A DNA stretch of 64,000 nt from JBMYRH01 sp049602155 (GCA_049602155.1 JBMYRH010000008.1:186001-250000), one strand, 5' to 3'. Positions 43,583 to 52,219 are shown, counted from the stretch's first letter. The notes: generated from the letters alone by a model not told the origin. Numbers and translations: made by a program.

Positions 43583-44305
43583 CTACTTGAACTCAAGCAG
43601 CTCGACGTCAAAGACGAGCATGCCGGCCGGACGCCCACGGCGACCTTGGTAAGCCAAGGCCTCGGGGATCCAGAAGCGCACTTCGCTGCCGACGGACATG
43701 AGCTGAAGTCCCTCTGACCAGCCGGGGATGACCCGGTTAAGTGGGAAGCTCGCGGGCTTGCCGCGCGCGACGCTGCTGTCGAAGGCCTTACCGTCTGTGG
43801 TCCAGCCGGTGTAGTGGGCGGTCACCACACTAGTGGCGGTGGGCTTCGCCTTGCCGTCGCCCTTGGTCAGGACCTTATAAGCGAGGCCACTCTTGGTGGT
43901 CGTAGCGTCCTTCGGGGGGGCGGCCACGTCAGCCGGCGCCGCTGGCATCGGCGCCGTGGGCTTCACGCCCTCGATCTTGGTGGCGCCCATCTCGGCCATC
44001 ACCTGCTTGTAAGAAGCCACACCGCCGCCGACCTTGTGGCAGTGGTTGCGGTGACAGTTCACGTAGCCGGGAGGTGGAGTCTTCGGGTTGAAGACGATCT
44101 CTTTGCCGTCCGCAGGCTTGGCGGCGGCGGTCTTCGTTACGGCCTGCGCCGGCTTTGTGGGCTTGGTCTCGGCCTTGGTCTCGGCCTTGGTCTCGGCCTT
44201 GGTCTCGGCCTTGGGGGCCGTCTCGGGCTTGGCCTCTGGGGCTTTCTTCTCGCAGGCCGTCAATCCGAGGGCCAGCGTCACGATGAGGAGAGTACGGTAC
44301 GTCAT
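43583..44305 (-). CDS. FKBP-type peptidyl-prolyl isomerase lipoprotein
   Basis: 240 residues from the ATG at 44305. The lipobox is ALGLTAC. A repetitive linker AETK x4 follows, then a Cys/His segment NCHRNHCHKVGGG (metal-site-like). The FKBP domain occupies the last 110 residues: TATSVVTAHYTGWTTDGKAFDSS, PASFPLNRVIPGWSEGLQLMSVG and GMLVFDVELLEF. The isomerase would fold exported proteins at the envelope. The CxxxHCH segment lies between linker and enzyme domain and is not a normal FKBP feature. An upstream in-frame ATG at 44491 would bury the signal, so it is rejected. Confidence 0.9.
   Translation of the reverse strand: MTYRTLLIVTLALGLTACEKKAPEAKPETAPKAETKAETKAETKAETKPTKPAQAVTKTAAAKPADGKEIVFNPKTPPPGYVNCHRNHCHKVGGGVASYKQVMAEMGATKIEGVKPTAPMPAAPADVAAPPKDATTTKSGLAYKVLTKGDGKAKPTATSVVTAHYTGWTTDGKAFDSSVARGKPASFPLNRVIPGWSEGLQLMSVGSEVRFWIPEALAYQGRRGRPAGMLVFDVELLEFK
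44163..44210. repeat. Four 12-base tandem repeats inside the FKBP gene
   Basis: Four exact copies of TTGGTCTCGGCC (plus strand) lie at 44163-44174, 44175-44186, 44187-44198 and 44199-44210. They encode the AETK linker on the minus strand. Perfect identity suggests recent expansion or slippage, and linker length may vary between strains. Confidence 0.92.
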
Positions 44306-44472
44306 GGAGTGCTCCGTGTGCGTGGACGACGAGCGCGATGTACCACGAGATGGTTCTCCGTCCAATAGCCTGTCGCGAGAGCCGTGAGTAAAGGGGCCCA
44401 AGTTGGGCGCTAAAGGGATGGACACAGGGCCCCGCTCGATAGACGATGAGCCGCCCTCTAGAGGAGATCCTG

Positions 44473-45369
44473 ATGCCGCTCGAAACCCCACTCTCGCGTA
44501 AGCTTGGCTTGAAGTACCCTTTCGTGCTCGCGCCGATGTTCATCATCTCGAACAAGGAGATGATCGTCGCTGCAGCCGAGGCCGGGGTCTTGGGTACGAT
44601 GCCGACCTTGAACGCGCGAACCCCAGAGGCGCTGCGCGCTGATCTGGAGTGGATCCGAGCTCGGACGGACAAGCCCTTCGGGTTGAACCTCACGATTGGG
44701 CTGACTCAAGAGAGTCGCCGTGAAGCGGACATGGCGCTCCTCAAGGAGTTCGAGGTCCCGGTGCTCATCACGAGCTATGGCAACCCTACGGAGTACGTGA
44801 AGCGCGCTCGGGAGAGCGGCACCACCGTATTCCATGATGTGATCAACCTGCAGCACGCTAAGAAGGCAGAGAGCGCGGGCGTGGATGCGATCATCGGCGT
44901 CAGCGCCGGTGCAGGCGGTCACGCTGGGCGAGTGTCACCGTACGTGCTGATTCCATACCTGCGAGAGCACCTCACCGTGCCCATCATCGCGGCGGGTTGC
45001 ATTAGCACTGGCGATCAGATCGCAGCCTCTCTGGCCCTCGGGGCCGAGCTCGCGTACATGGGTACTCGCTTCATTGCATCGGCGGAGTGCCAGGCTGAAG
45101 AGGCGTATAAGCAGCTGGTGGTCGAGGCCACCCCTGAGGATATTGTCTACACCGATGAGGTCAGCGGAACGCACGCCAACTTCTTCAAGCAGACCCTCCC
45201 CAATCACCCTGACTTCGAGCCAGGGATCTCAGGGGATGAAGGGAAGCGCTGGAAGAGCATATGGAGCGCCGGACAGGGATCAGCGCTCATCCATGAGGTC
45301 AAGCCTGTGGCAGACATCGTCGACGATCTCGTCAGGGAATATCACGACGCCGTTCAGCGCTTGGTGTGA
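44473..45369 (+). CDS. Nitronate monooxygenase family flavoprotein
   Basis: 298 residues from the ATG at 44473, with GAGGAG six bases upstream. TIM-barrel FMN protein: PFVLAPMF (N-terminal strand), GLNLTIG, GVDAIIGVSAGAGGHAGR (FMN phosphate and active-site His), IAAGCISTGDQIAASLALGAELAYMGTRF. These fit the 2-nitropropane dioxygenase/nitronate monooxygenase and FabK-like enoyl-ACP reductase superfamily. The GAGGHAG signature favours nitronate monooxygenase. Divergent from the FKBP gene and convergent with folE2. Confidence 0.85.
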   Translation: MPLETPLSRKLGLKYPFVLAPMFIISNKEMIVAAAEAGVLGTMPTLNARTPEALRADLEWIRARTDKPFGLNLTIGLTQESRREADMALLKEFEVPVLITSYGNPTEYVKRARESGTTVFHDVINLQHAKKAESAGVDAIIGVSAGAGGHAGRVSPYVLIPYLREHLTVPIIAAGCISTGDQIAASLALGAELAYMGTRFIASAECQAEEAYKQLVVEATPEDIVYTDEVSGTHANFFKQTLPNHPDFEPGISGDEGKRWKSIWSAGQGSALIHEVKPVADIVDDLVREYHDAVQRLV

Positions 45370-45373
45370 GCCG

Positions 45374-46375
45374 CTAGGCGGTGAAGCCGCCCTGGCGCCC
45401 CTTGACCGTGACGGCCACAGCGTCGTGCGGGTGCAGGCTCTCATGGTGCGATACCTCAGCTCTGTAGTCGATGATCCGCGTGTCTGCATCGAGGGCGTGC
45501 TTGATGCGCCGCGCCGCGTCTTCGCAGAACATGAGGTTCTGACCGTTCAGGAGCGCAAATGCTTGCTCGTCTTCCCGCTTCACGGCCGCCTGCACAACGG
45601 TCTTTAGTGCGCCTTCGACATAGTCGATGATGGTGTCGACGCTAGGGGTCTCGGCCCCGTCGATGAGCTCGACCTTGATCGTCGCCTCACTGCGCTGACT
45701 GTGTGGTGTCGCACGGATGGCCTCCTCGGTGCCGAGCCATTGGCGGACCATGGTTGCGTCGATGGTGCTGGCGCCTCGGAAGTCTCTATCGAACGCCTCT
45801 TGAATCAACTGGCGCGCGAGCGCGGCCGAGCAGGGGCACGTGCTTGAGTAGGTCACGACCGTCTCCAACACGTGGCGCACCTGACCGCCCTCAAGGGTGG
45901 TCGAGAGCGTGATGGGGTAGTGCCTCCAGCCAGCATGCTCACTGACGAGGGCAGCTCTCTTCCTCATGTGGGTGTACGCGATGCTCACGTGTGCGCTCGA
46001 CGAGAGGTCGCCATGGGACCCTTTGAAGGCGTGCACCACGTCCGCGAGGGTGTCGAAGGAGAGGACATCGCGCTCCAGGATCTCCTGCAGCGACAGGAAG
46101 AGGCGCGACATGTGGATCCCCTTCGCTGTGGGGTCGTCCAGGCTGACGAAGGCGCTGGCGAGCGCCGGCCCGATGTGGATCTGCCCATCCATGCCGAGGA
46201 GACGGATGGGGACCTCGATGTCTGACATCCCGACGCGCTCAAGCGTGCCCGGGACAGAGGCCCCCTTCTCTGCGATGTCAGGCATCGTGCGCTCGCCATT
46301 CCCCGCTCCGCCAGGCGAAGAGGAGGGCTGCTGCAGTTGGAATCCCTTATGTGATGTGTAGGGGTTGGTGATCAT
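45374..46375 (-). CDS. folE2: GTP cyclohydrolase I type B (FolE2/MptA family)
   Basis: 333 residues. The family is recognised by SDIEVPIRLLG, KGIHMSRLFLSLQ, then TYSSTCPCSAALARQ with the metal-binding Cys, and SQRSEATIKVELID. The enzyme makes 7,8-dihydroneopterin triphosphate, the first step of folate and queuosine routes. Unlike FolE it does not strictly need zinc. The ATG at 46375 has TGAGGA seven bases upstream; a later ATG at 46285 would give a 303-residue form closer to usual length. It follows the PTPS paralogue by 52 bases and likely shares its promoter. Confidence 0.9.
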   Translation of the reverse strand: MITNPYTSHKGFQLQQPSSSPGGAGNGERTMPDIAEKGASVPGTLERVGMSDIEVPIRLLGMDGQIHIGPALASAFVSLDDPTAKGIHMSRLFLSLQEILERDVLSFDTLADVVHAFKGSHGDLSSSAHVSIAYTHMRKRAALVSEHAGWRHYPITLSTTLEGGQVRHVLETVVTYSSTCPCSAALARQLIQEAFDRDFRGASTIDATMVRQWLGTEEAIRATPHSQRSEATIKVELIDGAETPSVDTIIDYVEGALKTVVQAAVKREDEQAFALLNGQNLMFCEDAARRIKHALDADTRIIDYRAEVSHHESLHPHDAVAVTVKGRQGGFTA

Positions 46376-46427
46376 CGGTGTCCTCAGGGTGTGTTTCGGT
46401 GTGGGGGGGAGCGCCGCGGGGACGGGG

Positions 46428-46961
46428 TTATGCGATGGGAAGAGCAGGGGGGGCGGCCCACGACCGCGCGTAGCGCGCCGCCTGCCCGGGAGACTCGGAC
46501 ACCGTGACGACGACGCGGCTCAGATGGAGCGTGGGGCAAGCAGTGGCTAACCTGTTCAGGAACTGCTCACACAGGTGAGCGGCCAGCGCTTCGCTGGACG
46601 TATTGTCCCCTTCGATGAGGACCACGTCCGCCCTCGGGAAGGTGAAGATATCCCCCCGCCATTGGGCGCTGACCCGTGTCTCCTCCTCGGTGACGTCGAG
46701 CGCCGGGTTGTCTGTCGGCAGGAGGGTGCGGTGGTCAAGGGTGTCGCAAGCGGCCTTGAAGAGCGGCTTGACCTCGATGAAGTCGGCGACCAAAGAGGCA
46801 TCGCCGAGCCCCGCATGGAGCTCGACTTCGGCGCGGTAGTTGTGCCCGTGGAGAGGCTCGCGCTCCCCGTCGGCGAAGATGAGGAAGTGGGCGGCAGCGA
46901 AGTTAAAATACTGCTTGTCCAGGATGATGGAGTGCTCTTCGCGATAGGACATGGCGTTCAT
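46428..46961 (-). CDS. 6-pyruvoyltetrahydropterin synthase/QueD paralogue lacking the catalytic Cys (PTPS-III-like)
   Basis: 177 residues. The zinc ligands are AAHF (H25) and LHGHNY (H38, H40). CDTLDHRTLL and NTSSEAL match the QueD/PTPS Asp/His and Glu sites. There is no cysteine at all before HGH, where QueD has CxxxHGH; instead E33 and E35 precede H38. In PTPS-III enzymes a glutamate replaces or accompanies the cysteine, and the enzyme makes 6-hydroxymethyldihydropterin directly from dihydroneopterin triphosphate, replacing FolB. Adjacent folE2 supports that reading. The start is ATG 46961 with GGAG upstream; M4 is an alternative. Confidence 0.83.
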   Translation of the reverse strand: MNAMSYREEHSIILDKQYFNFAAAHFLIFADGEREPLHGHNYRAEVELHAGLGDASLVADFIEVKPLFKAACDTLDHRTLLPTDNPALDVTEEETRVSAQWRGDIFTFPRADVVLIEGDNTSSEALAAHLCEQFLNRLATACPTLHLSRVVVTVSESPGQAARYARSWAAPPALPIA

Positions 46962-47049
46962 GCGTTCCGCTCCGGTGCTTGGTCATTGAAGCCGAGCTAC
47001 GTCTGGGTGGGGGCGCGACATCAGGGAGGTGAGCAGGATACCCACCGTG

Positions 47050-47114
47050 TTGAACAGATATTGAACTAGATAAAGGGGCTCTGTCAAGGCTTTGAATAGG
47101 AAAAATCTGTTCAA
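47050..47114 (-). promoter_or_regulatory. Promoter with flanking inverted repeats upstream of the PTPS-folE2 unit
   Basis: On the minus strand TTGACA (47087-47082) is followed after 17 bases by TCAATA (47064-47059), a weak -10. A perfect ten-base inverted repeat flanks it: TTGAACAGAT at 47050-47059 and ATCTGTTCAA at 47105-47114 (plus-strand reading). A second TTGAAC (47061-47066) lies 11 bases from the first, one helical turn. The layout suggests a repressor or activator site overlapping the -10 and upstream of the -35. Confidence 0.5.
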
Positions 47115-47126
47115 TCAATTCAGAAC

Positions 47127-47951
47127 CTATCCAAAGTGCCGCTCCACGGGTTGGGCCCGGGCGGTTCGCGCATGTCTCTCGAAGAGCAGGTGTGTGTAGA
47201 CGAGAGAGAACCCGAGGCGTTGCGCGTTGCGCTCGGTTGGCCCGCCGGGCACCGAGGCGATCAGTGCGTGGTTGAACCCTTGCGCCTTGGCGAAGTGAAG
47301 GCGGTGTGTGATGAGCGCTGAGTGGACGCCACGGCGGCGGGCCTCGGGGGCGACGCCGCCAGCGAAGAGCACTGAGCTTCCTTTAAATGTCTCGATCCCG
47401 CCGCTCGCGATGAGTCGCTCGTCACGCTCGACGAGCCAGATCGTTGAGCGCCTGTGAGCCGCGACGCGGCGCGAAATCGGGTGCATCCCCTCAGGCAGTT
47501 GGCCGTCAGGGAAGAAAGCTCGCCCCTGCGCTGTGCAGAAGGCCTCGATATCGACAGACTCGTTTGGGTCGACCTCACGGAAGGTGAGTCCGTCGCACGT
47601 TGGCATGTCGGGGAGCGCGTCGAGGGGGTGAACCAGCACTGAGTCGCGGTCGATGGCTTTGAAGCCGCGGCGCTCGAGGCCTGCCATGAGCGAGGGGTGT
47701 TGGAAGGGGGTGACTTGGACGCGACACGGTCTCTCCCGTGTGTCGTAGAAGGCTTCAAGGTCGTCCAGCTCTTGGTCAGACACGGTCCCTGAGAGGCCTA
47801 AGCCTGCGGCGTAGTCGGCCCATGACCCTGGGATGTCGCATGCCATCCAGCCGCTGTTGATGGGGGCCCCATCACCTCCGATCTCTCGCAGGACCTGGGC
47901 CAGACGCCGCGCGTCGTGCTCAGCAACCCCCTCGGGGGTGAGCGCTGTCAT
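47127..47951 (-). CDS. GNAT-family N-acetyltransferase
   Basis: 274 residues. The C-terminal GNAT core has STIWLVERDERLIASGGIETFKGSSVLFAGGVAPEARRRGVHSALITHRLHFAKAQGF. The acetyl-CoA-binding motif A is RRRGVHSAL, and SVPGGPTERNAQRLGFSLVY is the end of the domain. The N-terminal 100 residues are a second, less conserved region, perhaps a degenerate GNAT repeat, as in dual-domain GNATs. Target unknown. Its start is one base downstream of the stop of the unrecognised gene at 47953, so the two form an operon. Confidence 0.82.
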   Translation of the reverse strand: MTALTPEGVAEHDARRLAQVLREIGGDGAPINSGWMACDIPGSWADYAAGLGLSGTVSDQELDDLEAFYDTRERPCRVQVTPFQHPSLMAGLERRGFKAIDRDSVLVHPLDALPDMPTCDGLTFREVDPNESVDIEAFCTAQGRAFFPDGQLPEGMHPISRRVAAHRRSTIWLVERDERLIASGGIETFKGSSVLFAGGVAPEARRRGVHSALITHRLHFAKAQGFNHALIASVPGGPTERNAQRLGFSLVYTHLLFERHARTARAQPVERHFG

Positions 47952-47952
47952 G

Positions 47953-48951
47953 TTACGCCGATGCGCGCCAGGAGATCGTGTAGTCCATGCTGTGCCCGAT
48001 CTTCGACGAGAAGCGCCGCACCGACTTGGCAGCCATCTTCTCGCTCACCTTGACGGGGAGCATGTCGACGAGCTTAGCGCCAAAAGATTGAGCTTCACCC
48101 TGGACGGAACTCGACCCCGTCGCAGGGGTGTAGTTGAGGGTCGCTGCGAGCTTTCCGCTCTCGTTCAAGAACGCGTAAAGATCGCGGAAGATGATGAACG
48201 CCGTATCGTTCGCATGCGCCGCCCAATTGGAGACAGGCAGGAAGTCGATGAGGTGAATCATCTGGTAGTTTAACTGGAGCCAGAAGTCCTCGGCAGTCAT
48301 CGTGATGGGCGCGTTATCGATCACCCGGTGGAAGCGGATGGACTCAAGTGAATCGAGGCGATGCGTGTTGCTCCAGAGTTCGGCTCGAAGCGGGAGGTCG
48401 TAGAGGAGCCTCAAGACAGACGGGAAGGCCTCGACGTGGGTCCACTCCGCGTCATTCATCAGCGCCTTCAGCGCGGGTATCTTGTCCGCGGTCATCGCGA
48501 AGGTGTTGGTCCCGGTCCCCAGGATCGAATGGAGCAGCATGACGAGCGCTGAGTGTTCGGGGAGGTACAGGTTGGTGTACTCGAAGCAGAAGTAGAGGTG
48601 GTCGAGGAAAGATCCGTCCGCATGTTCCACGTCAAAGTCACACTGCTCGACGAGGAACGTCAGCAGCTCTTGGGGCACTTCTGGGAGCGCGCGTGCTTCG
48701 CAGGTGGTCGTGTAGGCCGCCTCGATGCTGGCGCTGATCGCTTCGGCCCACTCGGCCTCTTTGGCGATGCGCGTCTGGATCACGAAGCGCGGGAGTTTGC
48801 CCTCTAAGGTGTTGAAGATGGTGCGGTTGAGGTCGAAGTCCTCGATGGGCGTGACGGTCACAGAGCCCGCATGGTCGCGCACGCCGCCGTGTGCGATTGC
48901 AGCTTTGCGTTGCGTGTTGTGGACTGGGATCTCGGCTGCGTTCTGGGTCAC
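47953..48951 (-). CDS. Protein of unknown function, 332 residues
   Basis: GTG at 48951 has GGAGG five bases upstream, which decides the start over the longer in-frame form. The chain is soluble, probably alpha-helical (LPEVPQELLTFLVEQCDF, YLPEHSALVMLLHSILGTGTNTFAM), without signal peptide, membrane helix or a motif I recognise. The N-terminal segment FDLNRTIFNTLEGKLPRFVIQTR may be a strand-rich lead-in. It forms an operon with the GNAT gene. It is divergent from the BCCT transporter gene, with 194 bases between them. Confidence 0.7.
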   Translation of the reverse strand: MTQNAAEIPVHNTQRKAAIAHGGVRDHAGSVTVTPIEDFDLNRTIFNTLEGKLPRFVIQTRIAKEAEWAEAISASIEAAYTTTCEARALPEVPQELLTFLVEQCDFDVEHADGSFLDHLYFCFEYTNLYLPEHSALVMLLHSILGTGTNTFAMTADKIPALKALMNDAEWTHVEAFPSVLRLLYDLPLRAELWSNTHRLDSLESIRFHRVIDNAPITMTAEDFWLQLNYQMIHLIDFLPVSNWAAHANDTAFIIFRDLYAFLNESGKLAATLNYTPATGSSSVQGEAQSFGAKLVDMLPVKVSEKMAAKSVRRFSSKIGHSMDYTISWRASA

Positions 48952-49145
48952 GTGGTCCTCCGCGCTCAAGTCGGCCAAAGAGGACCAGAAAACAGCGCGC
49001 TGTTCAAGGCTCAGCCTCCGTGAACGCAAGGCACCCGATGGCAGAGGGACGCTGCCCCACGAAGTGCCGTGGGGCGGCGATGGCTTTGCTTTCTTGTGTC
49101 ATACGGGCCATTGTAGCGCGTTATCTCTACGAGGAGTCCCACTTC

Positions 49146-50880
49146 ATGCCTGACGAACCTGACGAACCTAGCGAACCTAGCGAACCTAGCGAACCTAGCG
49201 AACCTAGCGAACCTAGCGAACCTAGCNNNNNNNNNNNNNNNNNNNNNNNNNNNNNNNNNNNNNNNNNNNNNNNNNNNNNNNNNNNNNNNNNNNNNNNNNN
49301 NNNNNNNNNNNNNNNNNNNNNNNNNNGAACCTACTCCACAACCCACGGCAACTGCAGAACCCCGGCTAGATCGCACCGTCTTCGGGGTCTCCCTCGTGGT
49401 CCTTATCCTCACTTCGGCAGCGTTGCTGGTCGATCCCGAGGCCTCGCTGGAGCGCCTGAGGAGCGTCCACAAGATGATGACCCACGACTTGGGTTACCTC
49501 TTCTTGGCCTTCGTCTTCGGCGGCCTCATCTGGTTGTTATGGCTGTCTCTGTCACGCTTTGGTGATGTGGTGTTGGGGGTGGACGGGGAGCCTCCGGCTT
49601 ACAGCAACATCTCTTGGTTCGGGATGCTCTTCTGTGCAGGGATCGGCAGCAACCTGCTCTACTTTGGGACGACAGAGTGGATGGGGTATGCGCTTGTCCC
49701 TCCACCCATCTCCGGTGTTCTAGCAGGGAGCCCTGAGGCGCTCGACTGGGCGGGAGCCATGAGCTTCTTTCATTGGGGTATCTCGGCATGGGGGGTGTAC
49801 GCGATGGCGACCATCCCCATCGCCTACACACTGCACGTGAAGCGGAGCAGCACGCTGCGCGTCAGCACGGCGTGCGAGGAGGTGCTTGGAGACTGGGTGC
49901 AAGGCCCGCTCGGTAAGCTCCTCGATATCCTCTTCATTATCGGTCTGGTCGGCGGTGTAGGGACCTCCCTGGGGATCGGTGTGCCGATGCTCTCCGCCGT
50001 CGCGAGTGATCTCTTCGGGGTGGAGCGCGGCACGGACTTGGATATCGCCATCTTGGTCGGGTTGACGGCCGTCTTCGCCTACAGCGTCAGCGCGGGGCTG
50101 GATAAAGGCATCAAGCTGCTCAGCGACATCAACGTCGTGCTGGCCATCGCGTTCTTGGCGTTCGTGCTCCTGTTCGGGCCGACCTCATTTATCATCAACC
50201 AGGCGTTCGACAGCCTGGCGCTGATGTTCGCGAATTTTGTCGAGATGAGCTTGCGTACCGACGCCGGGAACACGACCAGCTTTGCAGCGGACAACACGGT
50301 CTTCTTCTGGGCGTGGTGGCTCTCTTGGGCCCCGTTCATGGGGCTCTTCGTCGCTCGAATCTCGGGCGGACGCACGATCCAGCAAGTCATCGTCGGGACC
50401 GTGGTCGGTGGCAGCGTCGCGTGCTGGGTGGGCTTCTCGATCCTCGGTCACAGCACAATGGCGCTGGTTAATGACGGACAGGAGGCGATGACCGCCCTGA
50501 TCACCGCCGCGAAGGCCGCGGGCGGCGGGGTGGATGCCCCGCAGGTTGTGGTGGAACTCTTGGGGGCTCAACCGCTGTCGGTCGCGGTCTCTGCGCTCTT
50601 CTTCATCCTGAGCTTCATCTTCGTGGCCACGTCGCTTGATAGCGCCGCGTTTACCCTCGCGTCAGCGGCCTCTCAAGACCTCCCACCAGAGGGTCAGCCG
50701 CCGCGCTGGCATCGCCTCGTGTGGGCCTTTGTGCTGGCTGGTATCGCCTTCACCCTCATGCAAGCTGGCGGACTTCAGGTGCTCCAGGCTGCGTCGGTTA
50801 TCGCGGGGCTACCGCTGGTCGCGGTGATGTTCGTGATGATGCGCTCGGTGACGCAGGCGCTCGCGAAACGGGACGGTTAA
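49146..50880 (+). CDS. BCCT-family betaine/choline/carnitine transporter with repetitive N-terminus, assembly gap inside
   Basis: The frame starts at ATG 49146 with 27 codons of D/S-E-P repeats, enters a 100-N gap at 49227, and continues from 49327 in a frame that stays open (EPTPQPTATAEP) into the transporter. After the gap 517 residues remain with about 12 membrane helices. The family's hallmark WWLSWAPFMGLFVARISGGRTI and GIGSNLLYFGTTEWMGYAL are present. BCCT carriers import glycine betaine and related compounds for osmoprotection. The long charged, Pro-rich N-terminus is cytoplasmic and disordered; it may sense stress or be structural. Gap length is unknown but must be a multiple of three if the gene is intact. 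Confidence 0.88.
49155..49226. repeat. 9-base tandem repeats (GAACCTAGC) running into an assembly gap
   Basis: Seven exact copies of GAACCTAGC occupy 49164-49226, after a variant copy GAACCTGAC at 49155-49163. They encode Glu-Pro-Ser in the BCCT N-terminus. The N run (49227-49326) begins at the end of a copy, and the first bases after it are again GAACCT, so the gap is most likely collapsed repeat. Confidence 0.93.
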
Positions 50881-50903
50881 TCGGACAGCGGCGGACGTGC
50901 CCG

Positions 50904-50940
50904 CGCGTCGAAGGGGGCTAGCAGGCCTCTCTTCGACGCG
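50904..50940. terminator. Hairpin between convergent genes (possible bidirectional terminator)
   Basis: A perfect ten-base inverted repeat CGCGTCGAAG (50904-50913) and CTTCGACGCG (50931-50940) encloses 17 bases. It lies just past the BCCT stop and covers the last codons of the convergent membrane gene. No U tract follows, so Rho-independent termination is not certain. Confidence 0.45.
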
Positions 50941-51328
50941 TCTCTAGCCGGCCGGCTGCCCAGGCGAAAGCGATGTAGAGAGGCAGCTCGATAGCGAGCC
51001 ACGCTGGCCCATCGAACATGGTCATCGCGATGATGCCGCCGATGAGCGAGATGACGCCGATAAGGAGTGCATGACGCATTGGGTGGCTAGGAGCGAGGCG
51101 GGCGGCGACCCAGCCCCCGACAAACGCTTGGCCCAGGTGCGCGAACAAGACTGGGACGAAGGCGAGCTGCGGCAACGTCTCCAGGTATGCGTTGAATTGG
51201 CTCGGATCGTTAGGGTCGAGGACCGGCGGCATCGGGAAGAAGACGGTGCTGTTGAGCTGAATGATGGCCGTGTTCAGCGCCATCCCGCACACGAGGCCGA
51301 CCAGCACTGCGATGATGTGACGCCACAT
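50918..51328 (-). CDS. Small membrane protein of unknown function
   Basis: 136 residues with four predicted membrane helices (IIAVLVGLVCGMALNTAII, FVPVLFAHLGQAFVGGWVAARL, ALLIGVISLIGGIIAMTMF, LAIELPLYIAFAWAAGRL). It is hydrophobic throughout, with a loop rich in Pro/Asp between helices 1 and 2. It looks like a four-helix integral membrane protein, but no family name is certain. The start ATG lies after GGGAGAG. Convergent with the BCCT gene. Confidence 0.68.
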   Translation of the reverse strand: MWRHIIAVLVGLVCGMALNTAIIQLNSTVFFPMPPVLDPNDPSQFNAYLETLPQLAFVPVLFAHLGQAFVGGWVAARLAPSHPMRHALLIGVISLIGGIIAMTMFDGPAWLAIELPLYIAFAWAAGRLETRRREAC

Positions 51329-51409
51329 GAACTCTCCCTCTGCCTAGCGCGGAGCATACCACGGAGCGCGGGGGCGGGATGCGCGCGAGGCCCTAACCTC
51401 GAGAGGCCA

Positions 51410-52153
51410 CTAGCGAATCGAGAACACTGCGTCGACAGAGGCGTGAACTTCGATGGTCCCGGGAGCGAAGGTCGGGCCTGCGCCGCCTCCAAGGCCCTCC
51501 AACGTGTCGTTGGAGTAGGTGTTGCTCCTCGCTCGGAGGGTGGGGCGTGAGTTCTTACCGGAGCTGATTGTTATGACGCGGCCCAGGTCTTCGCCGAGGA
51601 CGCCGAGCATCGCCACAGCCTTTTCTTTGGCGGCCTTCACGGCCATGAGTCGCGTCTCTCTTCGGATCCGCTCGATTGCGCTGGTCGTGAGGCTGTAGCT
51701 CACTTCGAGGTCGGCGCTGCTCACGAGCCCAGTCAGAAAGCGATCGAAGGCGCTGATGTCTCGCTCTTTGATCGTGATCTGGCGTGTGACTTTGAAGAAA
51801 CGGAACGCCCCGGGGGTGCCGTATTTGCCGCGCTCGTAATCCTTCGCAACGTGGAGCGTACCCGTCTGCATATCGGCGTCCGCGACACCGAGCTTCTTCA
51901 CCGTCTTGAGGATCGCGGTCATCTGCGTGTCGCTAAGGCGCTTGGCCTCTTCAAGCTTGGCGTGTGTGCTAGTCGTGGTGACCTGCCAGATGACGGTGTC
52001 TGGCACGACCCGGGTCGTCGCGGTGCCCGTGACAGAGACCGTGCGCGGCGTGGGCGAAGTCGTAAGCTCCACAGCTTGGGCCTGGGTGTGACCACAGGCC
52101 ATGAGTGAAGGCACCATGAGCGCTACTATCAGGGTTCTCATTGCGAGCATCAT
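51410..52153 (-). CDS. SIMPL-domain (DUF541) lipoprotein
   Basis: 247 residues. ATG 52153, preceded by GGAGGA, or an ATG at 52141; the signal LIVALMVPSLMAC ends in a lipobox. The SIMPL domain follows: TVSVTGTATTRVVPDTVIWQVTTTSTH, ITIKERDISAFDRFLTGLV and AVKAAKEKAVAMLGVLGEDLGRVITIS. The family (E. coli YggE and others) is linked to oxidative-stress tolerance and forms oligomers, with no known enzyme activity. It lies between the small membrane protein and glycosidase-like genes on the same strand. Confidence 0.88.
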   Translation of the reverse strand: MMLAMRTLIVALMVPSLMACGHTQAQAVELTTSPTPRTVSVTGTATTRVVPDTVIWQVTTTSTHAKLEEAKRLSDTQMTAILKTVKKLGVADADMQTGTLHVAKDYERGKYGTPGAFRFFKVTRQITIKERDISAFDRFLTGLVSSADLEVSYSLTTSAIERIRRETRLMAVKAAKEKAVAMLGVLGEDLGRVITISSGKNSRPTLRARSNTYSNDTLEGLGGGAGPTFAPGTIEVHASVDAVFSIR

Positions 52154-52219
52154 TCTTCCTCCGTGGTCACCCTAACAACCGTACGTGAATTTTCACTCCC
52201 ACTGTGTCTGAGCAGGTGC

